64,000 nucleotides of DNA from Aliirhizobium smilacinae (GTDB lineage: Bacteria; Pseudomonadota; Alphaproteobacteria; Rhizobiales; Rhizobiaceae), in contig NZ_VDMN01000001.1 of assembly GCF_006335145.1 (NCBI RefSeq), positions 1,736,001 to 1,800,000 of the forward strand, given 5' to 3'. Shown piece by piece: positions 1 through 8,048 of the stretch. Made by a program: the position numbers and the translations under genes. How positions within the stretch are numbered: the stretch's first letter is position 1; each line of letters begins with the position of its first letter. The notes below the pieces were generated by a model. That model ran no database searches. It was not told where the DNA came from and saw only the letters and a list, made by a program, of their open reading frames with translations.

Positions 1-3
1 ACA

Positions 4-2169
4 TTGATTGATGCAGGAGTGCCAAAGGAGATTTTTGTCGGCCGAGAAGACCTCACGCGCGGTATCGAGCTCGATATCTTATCCGCTCCGACGCAGGTGG
101 GCACGCCTTTGCAACATCTCATCTTGGCTGGTATTCCCGGGATGGGACGAACCTCTGTCGCGCGAAGCGTTGTGAACACCTCATTTTCTGGCATGAGACC
201 CGCGGGACCAGTCTTCGACCTGCCGGATATGGCTGAAGCAGCAGATATTCACCTGCGCTTGATGGAGGATCTTGATGGCGCTCTGTCTAAACAAGAGATC
301 GAACGGCAGCTGTCAGCTTTCCAACGTTTGGGCCCCGAAGAGCAGGCCTCGATGGTTTTGAGGTCGTTGAGTCATTGGGCTAAGTTAAACCAAGTTGTAG
401 TGCTACGAACCAGATGGGGTCTTAGGGATCGTAGCAGGAACTTGAAGCCTTGGCTCGAAGCCCTTTTCCGGCTTTCCACTGAGGTTCGAAATCTTCGTCT
501 TGTTTATATTTCGGAACGGAAGCTGCCCGCGGAGATACTGGCGCACGTCAAAAGCGCTCGCCAGTATGAGGTCACCGACTTATCCGAGCAAAATATCCAA
601 TACATTCTGAGCAAAAAAACCAACAGTCGGTACTTTGACATGGATTCGGCTGTAGCGATTTCCAAGAAAATACGAGGACATCCTGCGACGGCTCACCATG
701 TAGCGTTTCTCACGAACAGTGGCTTAAGCCTGAATTCTATGGATCTTAATCCCGAGCCGATCTACGCATTCCAAGATAAAACGTTAGACGCGATATTCTC
801 AAGTGGGATACTTGAGCCGATCCAGAAAAAAATACTCACTATCTTAGGGTGGTTTCCGAAGCTTCCTTTAAACCTGCTCACTGAGTTGATCGGTTCGAAT
901 GATCGCAAAAACCTAGTAGATAAAGTTTGGGACTTGCTTGATTATTCGCTTATTCAACTGGGAGAAGGAGGGAATTATAGCGTTCCTGAGGTGGTAGCAG
1001 CCAGAATTCGTCGTGATTCCGATATGGATTCGGCCTCGCTTTTCACCGCCGTCCGTAAGTTGATAGAGGCCAGGATCAAAGCTGGACATCTGGAGGCGGA
1101 CCTAATCGACGCCCTAATTATCGCAGTCGTGAACTTGGAGGGAGTCATACCCGAAGAGCTACGTTCTGTTCTTACAGGGTCGAATCTTCTTAGCCTTGTA
1201 ACAGAGCAGTTTCAGACCGCAAAAACCTTACCCAAGAAGCAAACCGAGGCGTTTCGGCGTGTTTACACTCTTTCTAAGATGGCGATAGGAATGAGGACGT
1301 CGGATGATGCCGTTGAGCAAATATTGTTCACAGGGGGCGATGCTGCGATCCGAGGAGGCATATACCCGGAGGACATTATCAGCTTTATGTCGGAGAAAGC
1401 GCTTCCCTCTGTCTACTACCTGATCGGAAGTCACGCGTTTTACATTGAAAAGGATTACGGGAAGGCTGCTAAAAACCTGTCTACCTCGCTTAGACTGAAA
1501 CATTTTAGGAACAGGAATGTTCGGCTGTTGGCGAAAGCATACATTAGAGATCAAAAGTTCTCAGCGGCGAAAGAGGCCTTAGACAAAATCCCCGATTTCC
1601 AGTTGTTTCGTGACACAGGCCTCCTCGTCCTGAAAATCAGATCCTTACGCGGCATGAGAAGTTTCAAAGAGGCTCAAGACCTCGAAAAGCAGCTCGATGT
1701 CGCTCCCGACGTTTTCGCTGAAAAATCTATCTACTTAGCGGGCCGCGCTTTTCGGGAAAACGATTTTCCCACGGCAAGAAAATATATCCTTGCTGCGAAA
1801 GCTTCCCCTAAGGGCAGCCGTCTTAGTATTGCCCTGCTAGAGTGCGCAATTGCCATTGAAGAGGGCGACCTAAGCCTTCTCGCCGAAACTGTCGAACTCG
1901 CCTTGGCTGCCGGTCGGCATTATGACGCGTGGCAAATGCAGGCTCGTACTGCAATAAAAAAGCGCGACTGGGGCGAGGCTTTAGCTCTGCTATCTCGGAT
2001 TGATCGCAAGGATTATTTCGATCTTCATCTCGAAAGCCGAGCGCTGCAAATAAAGAAAGAAGAGGCTGACATCGCTCGCGATCCTGCGGCGTTGGCCGAA
2101 ATCGACGCGCGGATTGAAGCTATACTTGTGGCGGGATATAAAACAATTGATGGTTATCGCGACGTGTAG
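4..2169 (+). CDS. STAND-like P-loop NTPase with TPR-type C-terminus, 5'-truncated by window edge
   Basis: Open from the first bases of the window, so the true N-terminus is probably missing; the TTG at position 4 is only the first possible start. Visible residues 8-14 (KEIFVGR) are the usual entry to a STAND/NACHT-type NTPase, which in known proteins often follows an effector domain such as TIR or a protease. Residues 43-50 (GIPGMGRT) form the Walker A loop, but the invariant Lys is Arg. I see no clear acidic Walker B, so ATP hydrolysis may be weak or lost. From about residue 400 the protein is helical with TPR/SEL1-like periodicity (for example AFYIEKDYGKAAKNL). This fits a sensor arm. Base composition is A+T-rich compared with the chromosome. 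By analogy with STAND anti-phage proteins it could be a defence sensor, but the effector part is not visible. Function is inference. Confidence 0.6.
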   Translation: MIDAGVPKEIFVGREDLTRGIELDILSAPTQVGTPLQHLILAGIPGMGRTSVARSVVNTSFSGMRPAGPVFDLPDMAEAADIHLRLMEDLDGALSKQEIERQLSAFQRLGPEEQASMVLRSLSHWAKLNQVVVLRTRWGLRDRSRNLKPWLEALFRLSTEVRNLRLVYISERKLPAEILAHVKSARQYEVTDLSEQNIQYILSKKTNSRYFDMDSAVAISKKIRGHPATAHHVAFLTNSGLSLNSMDLNPEPIYAFQDKTLDAIFSSGILEPIQKKILTILGWFPKLPLNLLTELIGSNDRKNLVDKVWDLLDYSLIQLGEGGNYSVPEVVAARIRRDSDMDSASLFTAVRKLIEARIKAGHLEADLIDALIIAVVNLEGVIPEELRSVLTGSNLLSLVTEQFQTAKTLPKKQTEAFRRVYTLSKMAIGMRTSDDAVEQILFTGGDAAIRGGIYPEDIISFMSEKALPSVYYLIGSHAFYIEKDYGKAAKNLSTSLRLKHFRNRNVRLLAKAYIRDQKFSAAKEALDKIPDFQLFRDTGLLVLKIRSLRGMRSFKEAQDLEKQLDVAPDVFAEKSIYLAGRAFRENDFPTARKYILAAKASPKGSRLSIALLECAIAIEEGDLSLLAETVELALAAGRHYDAWQMQARTAIKKRDWGEALALLSRIDRKDYFDLHLESRALQIKKEEADIARDPAALAEIDARIEAILVAGYKTIDGYRDV

Positions 2170-2292
2170 ATGCGTCTAACACTTATCAACGATACCAAGA
2201 CTTATACCGTACCATCGGGGTATACCCCTGTGTGACATGCCTATCGTTACAAGTCAGGCCGTAACATCTGGGTTGACGGCAGCTATTTGTGA
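2170..2292 (+). pseudogene. decayed small ORF directly after the NTPase gene
   Basis: The NTPase stop codon TAG is immediately followed by ATG (2170). A 21-codon reading frame ends at TGA (2233-2235), and the same frame then continues for 18 codons of protein-like sequence (HAYRYKSGRNIWVDGSYL) before a second TGA at 2290. The aromatic/basic composition after the stop looks more like a real protein end than random sequence. This suggests a short gene of about 40 residues broken by one nonsense codon. No family recognised. A perfect 12-bp palindrome (GGGGTATACCCC, 2217-2228) lies inside it. Confidence 0.25.
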
Positions 2293-2327
2293 CAAGGTAG
2301 CCTTGGGCCTAAAGCTTGAGGTTACAC

Positions 2328-2876
2328 ATGGCCCGCATTGGTTACGCACGCGTTAGTACAACTGACCAAGACTTACATAGTCAACTTGATCGCCTTCGCA
2401 GTGAAGGCTGTGAGATTGTCCGATCCGAAAAGGTTTCGGGTGCCAGTAGGGAGGGCCGCACCGAGCTGGCTACCGTTATCGAGTTTCTGCGGCAGGGCGA
2501 TGAGCTCCTTGTTACTCGGCTTGACCGGCTCGGGCGTGATACCCGCGATGTGCTCAACATCGTCCACGAGTGTCAGCAACGCGGGGCGTTTGTCACTATC
2601 TTGGACCCTCATGTCTCTACTCGCGGGGAAATGGGCCATGTCATTCTCACCGTACTCGGTATGGTCGCACAAATGGAGCGTCGGTTCATAAAAGAACGAC
2701 AGCGAGAGGGGATCGAGAGAGCAAAAGCAGCGGGCCTTTATAAGGGCGGCAAAACTCGCATAGACATCAGCCGCGTGAGATCCCTGTACCAAGAAGGATC
2801 GAGGCCAACGGCGATAGCCAAGGCCATCGGGTGCTCAAGGATGCAAGTGTACAGAATACTTAAGTCAATGCGATGA
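2328..2876 (+). CDS. serine recombinase, resolvase/invertase family
   Basis: A 182-residue small serine recombinase. The N-terminus MARIGYARVSTTDQ contains the catalytic Ser in the usual YxRVS context. It is followed by LDRLGRDTRD (the conserved DRLGR arginine region), a long E helix (MVAQMERRFIKERQREGI) and a C-terminal helix-turn-helix (RPTAIAKAIGCSRMQVYRIL). Full length for Tn3-resolvase/Hin-type enzymes. The ATG at 2328 was preferred over an upstream TTG because the protein family starts with M-x-x-IGYARVS and TTGAGG sits just upstream as ribosome binding site. No transposase gene is adjacent, so it is either a remnant of a Tn3-like element or the resolution/inversion enzyme of the island. 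Confidence 0.9.
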   Translation: MARIGYARVSTTDQDLHSQLDRLRSEGCEIVRSEKVSGASREGRTELATVIEFLRQGDELLVTRLDRLGRDTRDVLNIVHECQQRGAFVTILDPHVSTRGEMGHVILTVLGMVAQMERRFIKERQREGIERAKAAGLYKGGKTRIDISRVRSLYQEGSRPTAIAKAIGCSRMQVYRILKSMR

Positions 2877-2896
2877 ACCATTGTAAATCGCGTCGA

Positions 2897-4396
2897 TTAT
2901 TTCATAAAATATGCGAAAAATGGTGATGCTATCGCCGAGAGAAGCAAAAATGAAACCGTGAATATATTGTCAGTTAACATTCTTGCCCCACTAGTTGTGT
3001 AGGCTTCGGCCCAAGACCTGAAATACGGAAGGCAAATCCAAACAACGGTACATATATATATAATTATCGTGAGGAATATTGACGACAGGGCGGTAGGCAA
3101 CACAGGTATCATCAATTGGTTTTCGAAGTTATAGGAAAGCAATGAGCTAATGCCCGCCGTGCTCCACGCACTCATCGCAACGCCTTTCACGCAGTCTGCA
3201 TCACTTAGCATCAGAAACGCGGATCGGTCGACCTTCTTGACCGGTCGGCCGTCGCACACATAAACGACTTCGCCTTTGGCCTCCCGAACCAAGCCACTTA
3301 GAAAGCCGGTGTAGGTGATTTCATTCTCGTCGACCGTCTTGGCTTGGAGTGAAACCGCCTTTGCAAAGTCACCGCCGAAAAAGTTAATGTCCTGCATAAT
3401 CGAGCTATAGCTCGTCAAAAATGACCAGCCGGAGAGCTGTGAACGCCCCTCAATAAAGAAGCTGAAGCCACCATTGCCAAACAAGTCGCTAGCCGCTTCA
3501 TTGACACGGGCCTCCGTAATCCCCGGACTTGCCTCAATTAGTGCCGAAATCGAACTCGCAATCTCAGCCGCCGTTAAATCACCCCTTGTGAAGAGAAGAC
3601 TTCCACCCGCCGAAGGCATTTTCCCATCTATGGCTCGTTCGATTGTCGCCTCTGAGGCTTTAGCCGAGACAAATAGCCTTGGGTTACTATAGATCCAGCC
3701 ACTTTCCCCGATCGCTAAAGCTTCTTTACCAAGTTCATTTTCCGACTCATCTGGACGCTCCACACGGGGAGCAGCCAGCATTATTATCTCGCTCAAGCTC
3801 ATCTGTTGCCGCTGCACGCTCTCCAACAAAACAATACTTATTTTTGCGTCATGAGGGACCGTAGCTACTCTGTGCGAAACATACAGAAACACCGGAAGAA
3901 AAATTAACACCAAGAATAAGGACACTACTACATCAGCAACAGCTAAGAATATAACTTCGACAGGATTTTTACAGTAAGCTATCAATCTAGAGAATGTGAC
4001 TGTTTGGAAAAATGATATAGCATCAACCAATACGAACGATATAACTACAAAAACAGAGAACGGCCTCAGGGAAATTATACTCACCAAAAATGGCAACGTA
4101 TGCTTGTCAAATTCTTCATTGCTAAAAAAATACTGAGCGGAGTAGACAAAGAATATCGACACAAACCCAATGATACACAGCCTAATCAACCGGCGCAGAA
4201 AACCTCTTCCCAACGCAGCGGCCAGCAATGCGTTAAACAGGGAGACGCGTTCGGACACCGTCTGATGGCCGGAGCCGAAGATATAAATCGACAGCCTCTC
4301 TTTTAATTCTGCCTTTAGGATTCGGTCAAGAAAGTGAGCCACGGCAAGCGGACTGGCCAGCCCGACCACTGCCAGCAAGTGGAGTACTGTTTCCAC
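2897..4396 (-). CDS. multi-span membrane protein coupled to the retron RT; putative effector
   Basis: A 499-residue protein I do not recognise. It has about six hydrophobic segments: near residues 1-22, 70-92, 112-130, 148-174, 432-456 and 478-497. A soluble region of about 250 residues lies between segments four and five. The start is GTG at 4396 with AGGGAG about nine bases upstream. It begins only 13 bases after the RT-TOPRIM stop codon, on the same strand, so the two genes are almost certainly co-transcribed and probably translationally coupled. Some known retrons (for example Ec48) use small two-helix membrane effectors that act by damaging the inner membrane; this one is far larger and of different layout. 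A role as effector, or as membrane anchor or sensor for the RT, is inference. Its A+T-rich base use matches the RT gene and not the chromosome. Confidence 0.65.
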   Translation of the reverse strand: METVLHLLAVVGLASPLAVAHFLDRILKAELKERLSIYIFGSGHQTVSERVSLFNALLAAALGRGFLRRLIRLCIIGFVSIFFVYSAQYFFSNEEFDKHTLPFLVSIISLRPFSVFVVISFVLVDAISFFQTVTFSRLIAYCKNPVEVIFLAVADVVVSLFLVLIFLPVFLYVSHRVATVPHDAKISIVLLESVQRQQMSLSEIIMLAAPRVERPDESENELGKEALAIGESGWIYSNPRLFVSAKASEATIERAIDGKMPSAGGSLLFTRGDLTAAEIASSISALIEASPGITEARVNEAASDLFGNGGFSFFIEGRSQLSGWSFLTSYSSIMQDINFFGGDFAKAVSLQAKTVDENEITYTGFLSGLVREAKGEVVYVCDGRPVKKVDRSAFLMLSDADCVKGVAMSAWSTAGISSLLSYNFENQLMIPVLPTALSSIFLTIIIYICTVVWICLPYFRSWAEAYTTSGARMLTDNIFTVSFLLLSAIASPFFAYFMK

Positions 4397-4409
4397 GGCT
4401 CGAATCTCC

Positions 4410-6293
4410 CTAGGGCACAGAGTTTAGTTTAGAATCGTAGTCGATAATTGCGCCCTCAATCGCGGCAAGTAGAGGCACGAAACCCGCCCAATCAATCGTC
4501 GTGCGCTTCGGACGAACAATTTGACCAACCAAATCAGCTTTGCCGAAATGCGTCGCGCTATCGAAGTCGTTATCTTTCGAAAATTTTCTTCCCCCGATGT
4601 CTTGTGCTGACAACCAAGCCGAATCGAAGAGGTCCTCGATAGCTGAGCTTGACGCGGAACTACCGAAGGGGATCTTTATTATATAAAGATTTGAAACAAG
4701 GTGATAAAAAGCAGCAGTGGTCTTTAAGTCTTTCTTCCACCTGTTCCCAGCAACACTAAGCACCGCGCGACCTTCATCATCATTGTCCACCACGATAATA
4801 ACTGGATGCCTTGGGATAGTCTTAAACGGCTCCATAATTTTCGTGTATTCAGTAATGAATGGTTTCAGATTGGAGGCCCCCTCTCCTATCTGGTAGAATT
4901 TTCGCTTGTCCGTATGCTTGTAGAAGCTCGCCTTAACCTCACCGTCGCCTCCGGCATCGAAAAGCGTTGGAAATAACGCACCCAAACTCTTTATGGCTGC
5001 ACTTATATAAAGCCCGTCGGTAATGCCTTCTCCGACAATTACGGGCTTCTCCATGCCGTGAAACGAACGGTAGTTCAGTAAATGTCGATACAATGTAGTA
5101 AACGATTTCTGCTGCTTGCAGAATTCGGCTTCACGTTCGCGAAATGCTACTGGCTGCTGTTTTTTTGGAAGATAGTCGATAGAAACTTTAAGTCGGCTGC
5201 GCCGTATTGAATAGATAAAGTCCATCCTTCCTTGAAGTTTGTAAGCCGGGAAGCGATGCCACTCTCCGTTTATTTTTTCATGACAAGTGCCCCCAGTGAA
5301 AAGGTGGTCGCACATGCTGCGAGCAAGCTTATAGTAGGTCGCAGACACATTGACGGCCTGATTCACAGTCAGGCCAGTGACATCTTGCCTCGATTTTGGA
5401 AGCTGCATTCGACTCTTGTCGTGATTGATCCGAAAGCCGGAGGCATAGACGCGGCCGACCAAACCATCACCAGCGACCCAACGGTCTGTGGTCCCTGAGA
5501 CAAGTCGAGCAATTGCAGGAGAGAATGCTTTCTCGTTCGTGGAGAAAGTTAAGTCGTCAGCGTATCGTGTGTAGCTGCAGTTCCCATTTGCGGCCAATTT
5601 ATTTAGCTGAACATCAAGAATGTGGCCGATGAAATTGGAGATAACGGGTGAGGTTGGAGCACCTTGCGGCAACTGATTTCGAAAACACACGAGTTGCGCA
5701 ATCATCGTCGCGATTGCTGGATCAAGCTTGAAATTCTGGTCGGCAACAAAAAATGCTCTGACTCTACCGAAGCTAATCGATGGAAAGAAATCTTCCAGAT
5801 CGGCGTTGAACACATAGCGTTTTTTAACGTGAACCGTAGCGTTGGTAGTAATACTGTATTTATCTTTGAAACCATGAGCTAAAACGCAGCTAGAAGGGTG
5901 CGAGCCATCAAATGCCGGATCGATCCGGCGCTGCTCTAGGTCGTTGTAGATTTCGGACAGCAGCCTTGCTAGCTTTCCCTGAATTCGCTTCAACCCGTCT
6001 TTAGGAGCAGTTATATGCCGCCACCCGCCATTTTTTTTAGGAATTTGGTAGTCAACATACTTCTGATGCGGTGCCGCCTTGTACAGCCAAAAGCTGAGAA
6101 CCTTGGTTTGCTCCTTTAGCACTGCGGCCAATTGATCCAAGGACTTTACGTTTCTGAGTCTAGAGACCGACTGCGTGACTATAGGTGGCAAGGCTCGCGG
6201 ATACTCGTTGGCGACCGTCAGGTGACGATAGGATTTTACAGTATAGCGGTCCGTACTGTATTCAGCATTGACCGTAACGGCGTAGTCAACCAT
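4410..6293 (-). CDS. retron-type reverse transcriptase with C-terminal TOPRIM domain
   Basis: A 627-residue protein with all hallmarks of a retron RT. In order: an N-terminal helical region; IPKKNGGWRHITAP near 84-97 (RT motif 1); NATVH at 151-155, the retron-specific NAxxH motif; DLEDFFPSI at 165-173 with the first catalytic Asp; QGAPTSPVISN at 210-220; YADD at 244-247, the catalytic pair; and VTG at 305-307, the retron VTG motif used in template recognition. The C-terminal 200 residues carry a TOPRIM fold signature: GEGITDG near 421-427 (catalytic Glu) and DNDDEG at 503-508 (the DxD pair). This is the domain order of retron Ec67-type proteins, in which the TOPRIM nuclease is the fused effector. 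It heads a two-gene operon with the membrane protein. A candidate ncRNA lies directly upstream. It should make msDNA, and anti-phage function is expected by family. Confidence 0.9.
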   Translation of the reverse strand: MVDYAVTVNAEYSTDRYTVKSYRHLTVANEYPRALPPIVTQSVSRLRNVKSLDQLAAVLKEQTKVLSFWLYKAAPHQKYVDYQIPKKNGGWRHITAPKDGLKRIQGKLARLLSEIYNDLEQRRIDPAFDGSHPSSCVLAHGFKDKYSITTNATVHVKKRYVFNADLEDFFPSISFGRVRAFFVADQNFKLDPAIATMIAQLVCFRNQLPQGAPTSPVISNFIGHILDVQLNKLAANGNCSYTRYADDLTFSTNEKAFSPAIARLVSGTTDRWVAGDGLVGRVYASGFRINHDKSRMQLPKSRQDVTGLTVNQAVNVSATYYKLARSMCDHLFTGGTCHEKINGEWHRFPAYKLQGRMDFIYSIRRSRLKVSIDYLPKKQQPVAFREREAEFCKQQKSFTTLYRHLLNYRSFHGMEKPVIVGEGITDGLYISAAIKSLGALFPTLFDAGGDGEVKASFYKHTDKRKFYQIGEGASNLKPFITEYTKIMEPFKTIPRHPVIIVVDNDDEGRAVLSVAGNRWKKDLKTTAAFYHLVSNLYIIKIPFGSSASSSAIEDLFDSAWLSAQDIGGRKFSKDNDFDSATHFGKADLVGQIVRPKRTTIDWAGFVPLLAAIEGAIIDYDSKLNSVP

Positions 6294-6301
6294 CGCGAAA
6301 C

Positions 6302-6564
6302 ACGACAGAAAAATCTATCCGCGAGCAGAAGGGAAATTTGCTGAGTCGGAATCATCCGTCAATTGCATTTTTCAACGCACGGGCGAGCATGCGTAGATTT
6401 TCGGCTACGTGTTGTCCGCCTCGATAAAATCTGCTGACGCCTTAAGAACAGTGTACCCACCGGAAGGCCACCCTGCGGATCGGAGTGGGTTTTACGAGGT
6501 ATGTTGGTTAGGCAGCAACGGGGCAAGGAGTAAGGAAATCTAGCTAATCCTTGTTATCTGTCGT
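6302..6564 (-). ncRNA. candidate retron msr-msd ncRNA (boundaries tentative)
   Basis: Retron ncRNAs lie just upstream of the RT gene and are closed by an inverted repeat, a1/a2. Here the RNA strand has ACGACAGA (6564-6557) and its exact complement TCTGTCGT (6309-6302), the latter ending eight bases before the RT start codon. The enclosed length, 263 nt, is plausible for an msr-msd. TTAGC, the context around the branching G in retron Ec86, occurs ten bases inside a1 (6547-6543). Between the repeats are three possible hairpins: 6455-6490 (6-bp ends), 6392-6409 (5 bp) and 6364-6379 (6 bp closed by a GAAA tetraloop). No long msd stem is obvious by eye. The 8-bp repeat could arise by chance at the few-percent level in windows of this size. 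It also overlaps a possible integrase scrap. Confidence 0.4.
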
Positions 6565-6657
6565 CGCAGAACTAGATCGTTGATCGTCAAGCAGGTCTGC
6601 CCACCATTGCACCTTCGTCTCCAGCTGCTGGTGCTTTTTCGCCAACGATGGACCCAG
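6544..6657 (-). pseudogene. scrap of a tyrosine-integrase C-terminus
   Basis: A 37-codon open stretch with no start codon, bounded by a stop at 6658-6660 and ending in TAG at 6544-6546. It contains VQWWADLLDDQR. The intact integrase at 8049-9245 ends with MQWWADMLDEAR, so the two share Q-W-W-A-D, L-D and R in register near the C-terminus. This suggests a relic of a second, earlier P4-type integrase. The segment is short and the match could be chance. Confidence 0.35.
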
Positions 6658-6894
6658 CTAGCAGCCTTCGGGCCCCTCTCAACGGCATATGGTGCTGATG
6701 CGGGCGTGGTTAGGGCCGGGAGGACGTTTCTGTTAAATCTTTTGATAAACAAACCCGTTGAGGGATCACGGGCAGGCAGATTTCTCAAAGTCTAAAATTA
6801 TGCATCAGAGCTTTTTCGGGCAAAACCAGCTTTCTTGAATTAACCCGGTTGCAACTTAATGGAGATATAGAGAGGTTGTTATCGGGAGCGTTGT
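6658..6894 (-). other. intergenic stretch with no convincing gene
   Basis: Short open frames exist on both strands but show no family resemblance, no good ribosome binding site and no sensible composition. The part next to 6895 is A+T-rich and should contain the promoter of the PAP2 gene. More integrase remnant could be present in other frames but I cannot support it. Confidence 0.3.
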
Positions 6895-7827
6895 ATGCAA
6901 ATCCTCCGAAATCCGCGCCACTTCCTCTTGGCCATTACGGTTTTTTCTTACGTATCCATTTATGGCTTGGCATTGGCTGTCGGCTTCAAGATCGATGTGC
7001 GGGATAGTCTGCAGAGTATAATCGGGATCGCCCTCATTACTGCCTCCCTCAGTCTGCTGGCATCAAGATTGCAGATGCAGGCACTACGCGCAGTAGCTGA
7101 ATGTGTGGGGTGTGGTTTACTGCTGATTGCGCCCATCGCGCTGTCGACATATCTGGCTATAGGAACAAACCTTCCTCTGGCAGATGCGCAGCTCGCTGCT
7201 TGGGATCGCATGCTCGGTATCGAGTGGGTCACTTTGATGCGATGGATTGATGAGCGCGACTTGCTGTCACAATTTCTCAACTGGGCTTATCGGACATTCT
7301 CGTATCAGCTTCTACTCTGGCCGGTAGTCCTGATCCTTTGCAACAGAGTCGAGCGAGCCTATCAAATGGTAAGCGCATATGCTGTGCTGTGCCTCGCCTC
7401 CAGTGCGATGTCGATTTTGTGGCCAGCGGTGGGGACCTACACATATTACGGCTTCGATGCAGATAGCCTTGCTAATATAGATCGCACCTACGGCTATTAT
7501 TTTCTCGACCAGTTTCATGCTGTCCGGGATAACCCGAACTTTGTGTGGAGGCTCGCGGAAAGCGTCGGCATTCTCACATTTCCGTCAGTCCATGCAGGCG
7601 TTGCTGTGCTGTGTGCGTGGGCGATGTGGGAGGTGCGCTTTTTCCGCTATCCGGTTCTTATGATTAACATAGGCATGGCAATTTCGGCGGTTCCAGACGC
7701 AAACCACTATGTGGTCGATGTGATAATGGGCTGTTGCGTAGCGTTGTACGCTGTTGCTTTTGTGGTCATGATGACGAGACGCAGATCGGCACCTGTTCTT
7801 CATTATGCCCGGATTGATGCTCGATAA
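6895..7827 (+). CDS. PAP2-family membrane phosphatase/phosphotransferase
   Basis: A 310-residue integral membrane protein with about six to seven hydrophobic helices. Two PAP2 active-site blocks are visible: FPSVHAGVAV (the PSxH motif) near residue 230 and ANHYVVDVIMG (the HxxxD motif) near residue 265. GTYTYYG near 180 resembles the AUR1/inositolphosphotransferase branch (PAP2_3). Family members hydrolyse or transfer phosphate between lipid or polyprenyl phosphates at the outer face of the membrane. It sits alone between the retron and the integrase, divergent from the RT, and could be cargo of the island. No partner gene hints at the substrate. Confidence 0.8.
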   Translation: MQILRNPRHFLLAITVFSYVSIYGLALAVGFKIDVRDSLQSIIGIALITASLSLLASRLQMQALRAVAECVGCGLLLIAPIALSTYLAIGTNLPLADAQLAAWDRMLGIEWVTLMRWIDERDLLSQFLNWAYRTFSYQLLLWPVVLILCNRVERAYQMVSAYAVLCLASSAMSILWPAVGTYTYYGFDADSLANIDRTYGYYFLDQFHAVRDNPNFVWRLAESVGILTFPSVHAGVAVLCAWAMWEVRFFRYPVLMINIGMAISAVPDANHYVVDVIMGCCVALYAVAFVVMMTRRRSAPVLHYARIDAR

Positions 7828-8048
7828 GCATTTCTACCTTGTAACGGAAGTTGGCGAAATACCGCTCTGCCCTGTGGGTGTGGGTAACCCGTTCGGGCTG
7901 GTACCTGACGGATCGAGTAACAAAGTCACGATTATTTTTGTTGCTATGGTGTTGCTTTGAATCAAGATTCGGAGCGGTAAAATTTAGAAAAACCATTTAA
8001 TAGCAACGGAGTATTGGAATTCTGGAAAAGGTGCAGCCAGCCCTTTGC

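Noticed and set aside
1228-1554. 108-codon minus-strand frame inside the STAND-like gene
   Set aside because: Antisense to a continuous 721-codon frame and without coding character.
6540-6795. Short open frames on both strands between ncRNA and PAP2 gene
   Set aside because: No ribosome site and no recognisable sequence. The only protein-like stretch is the small integrase-like scrap in another frame.
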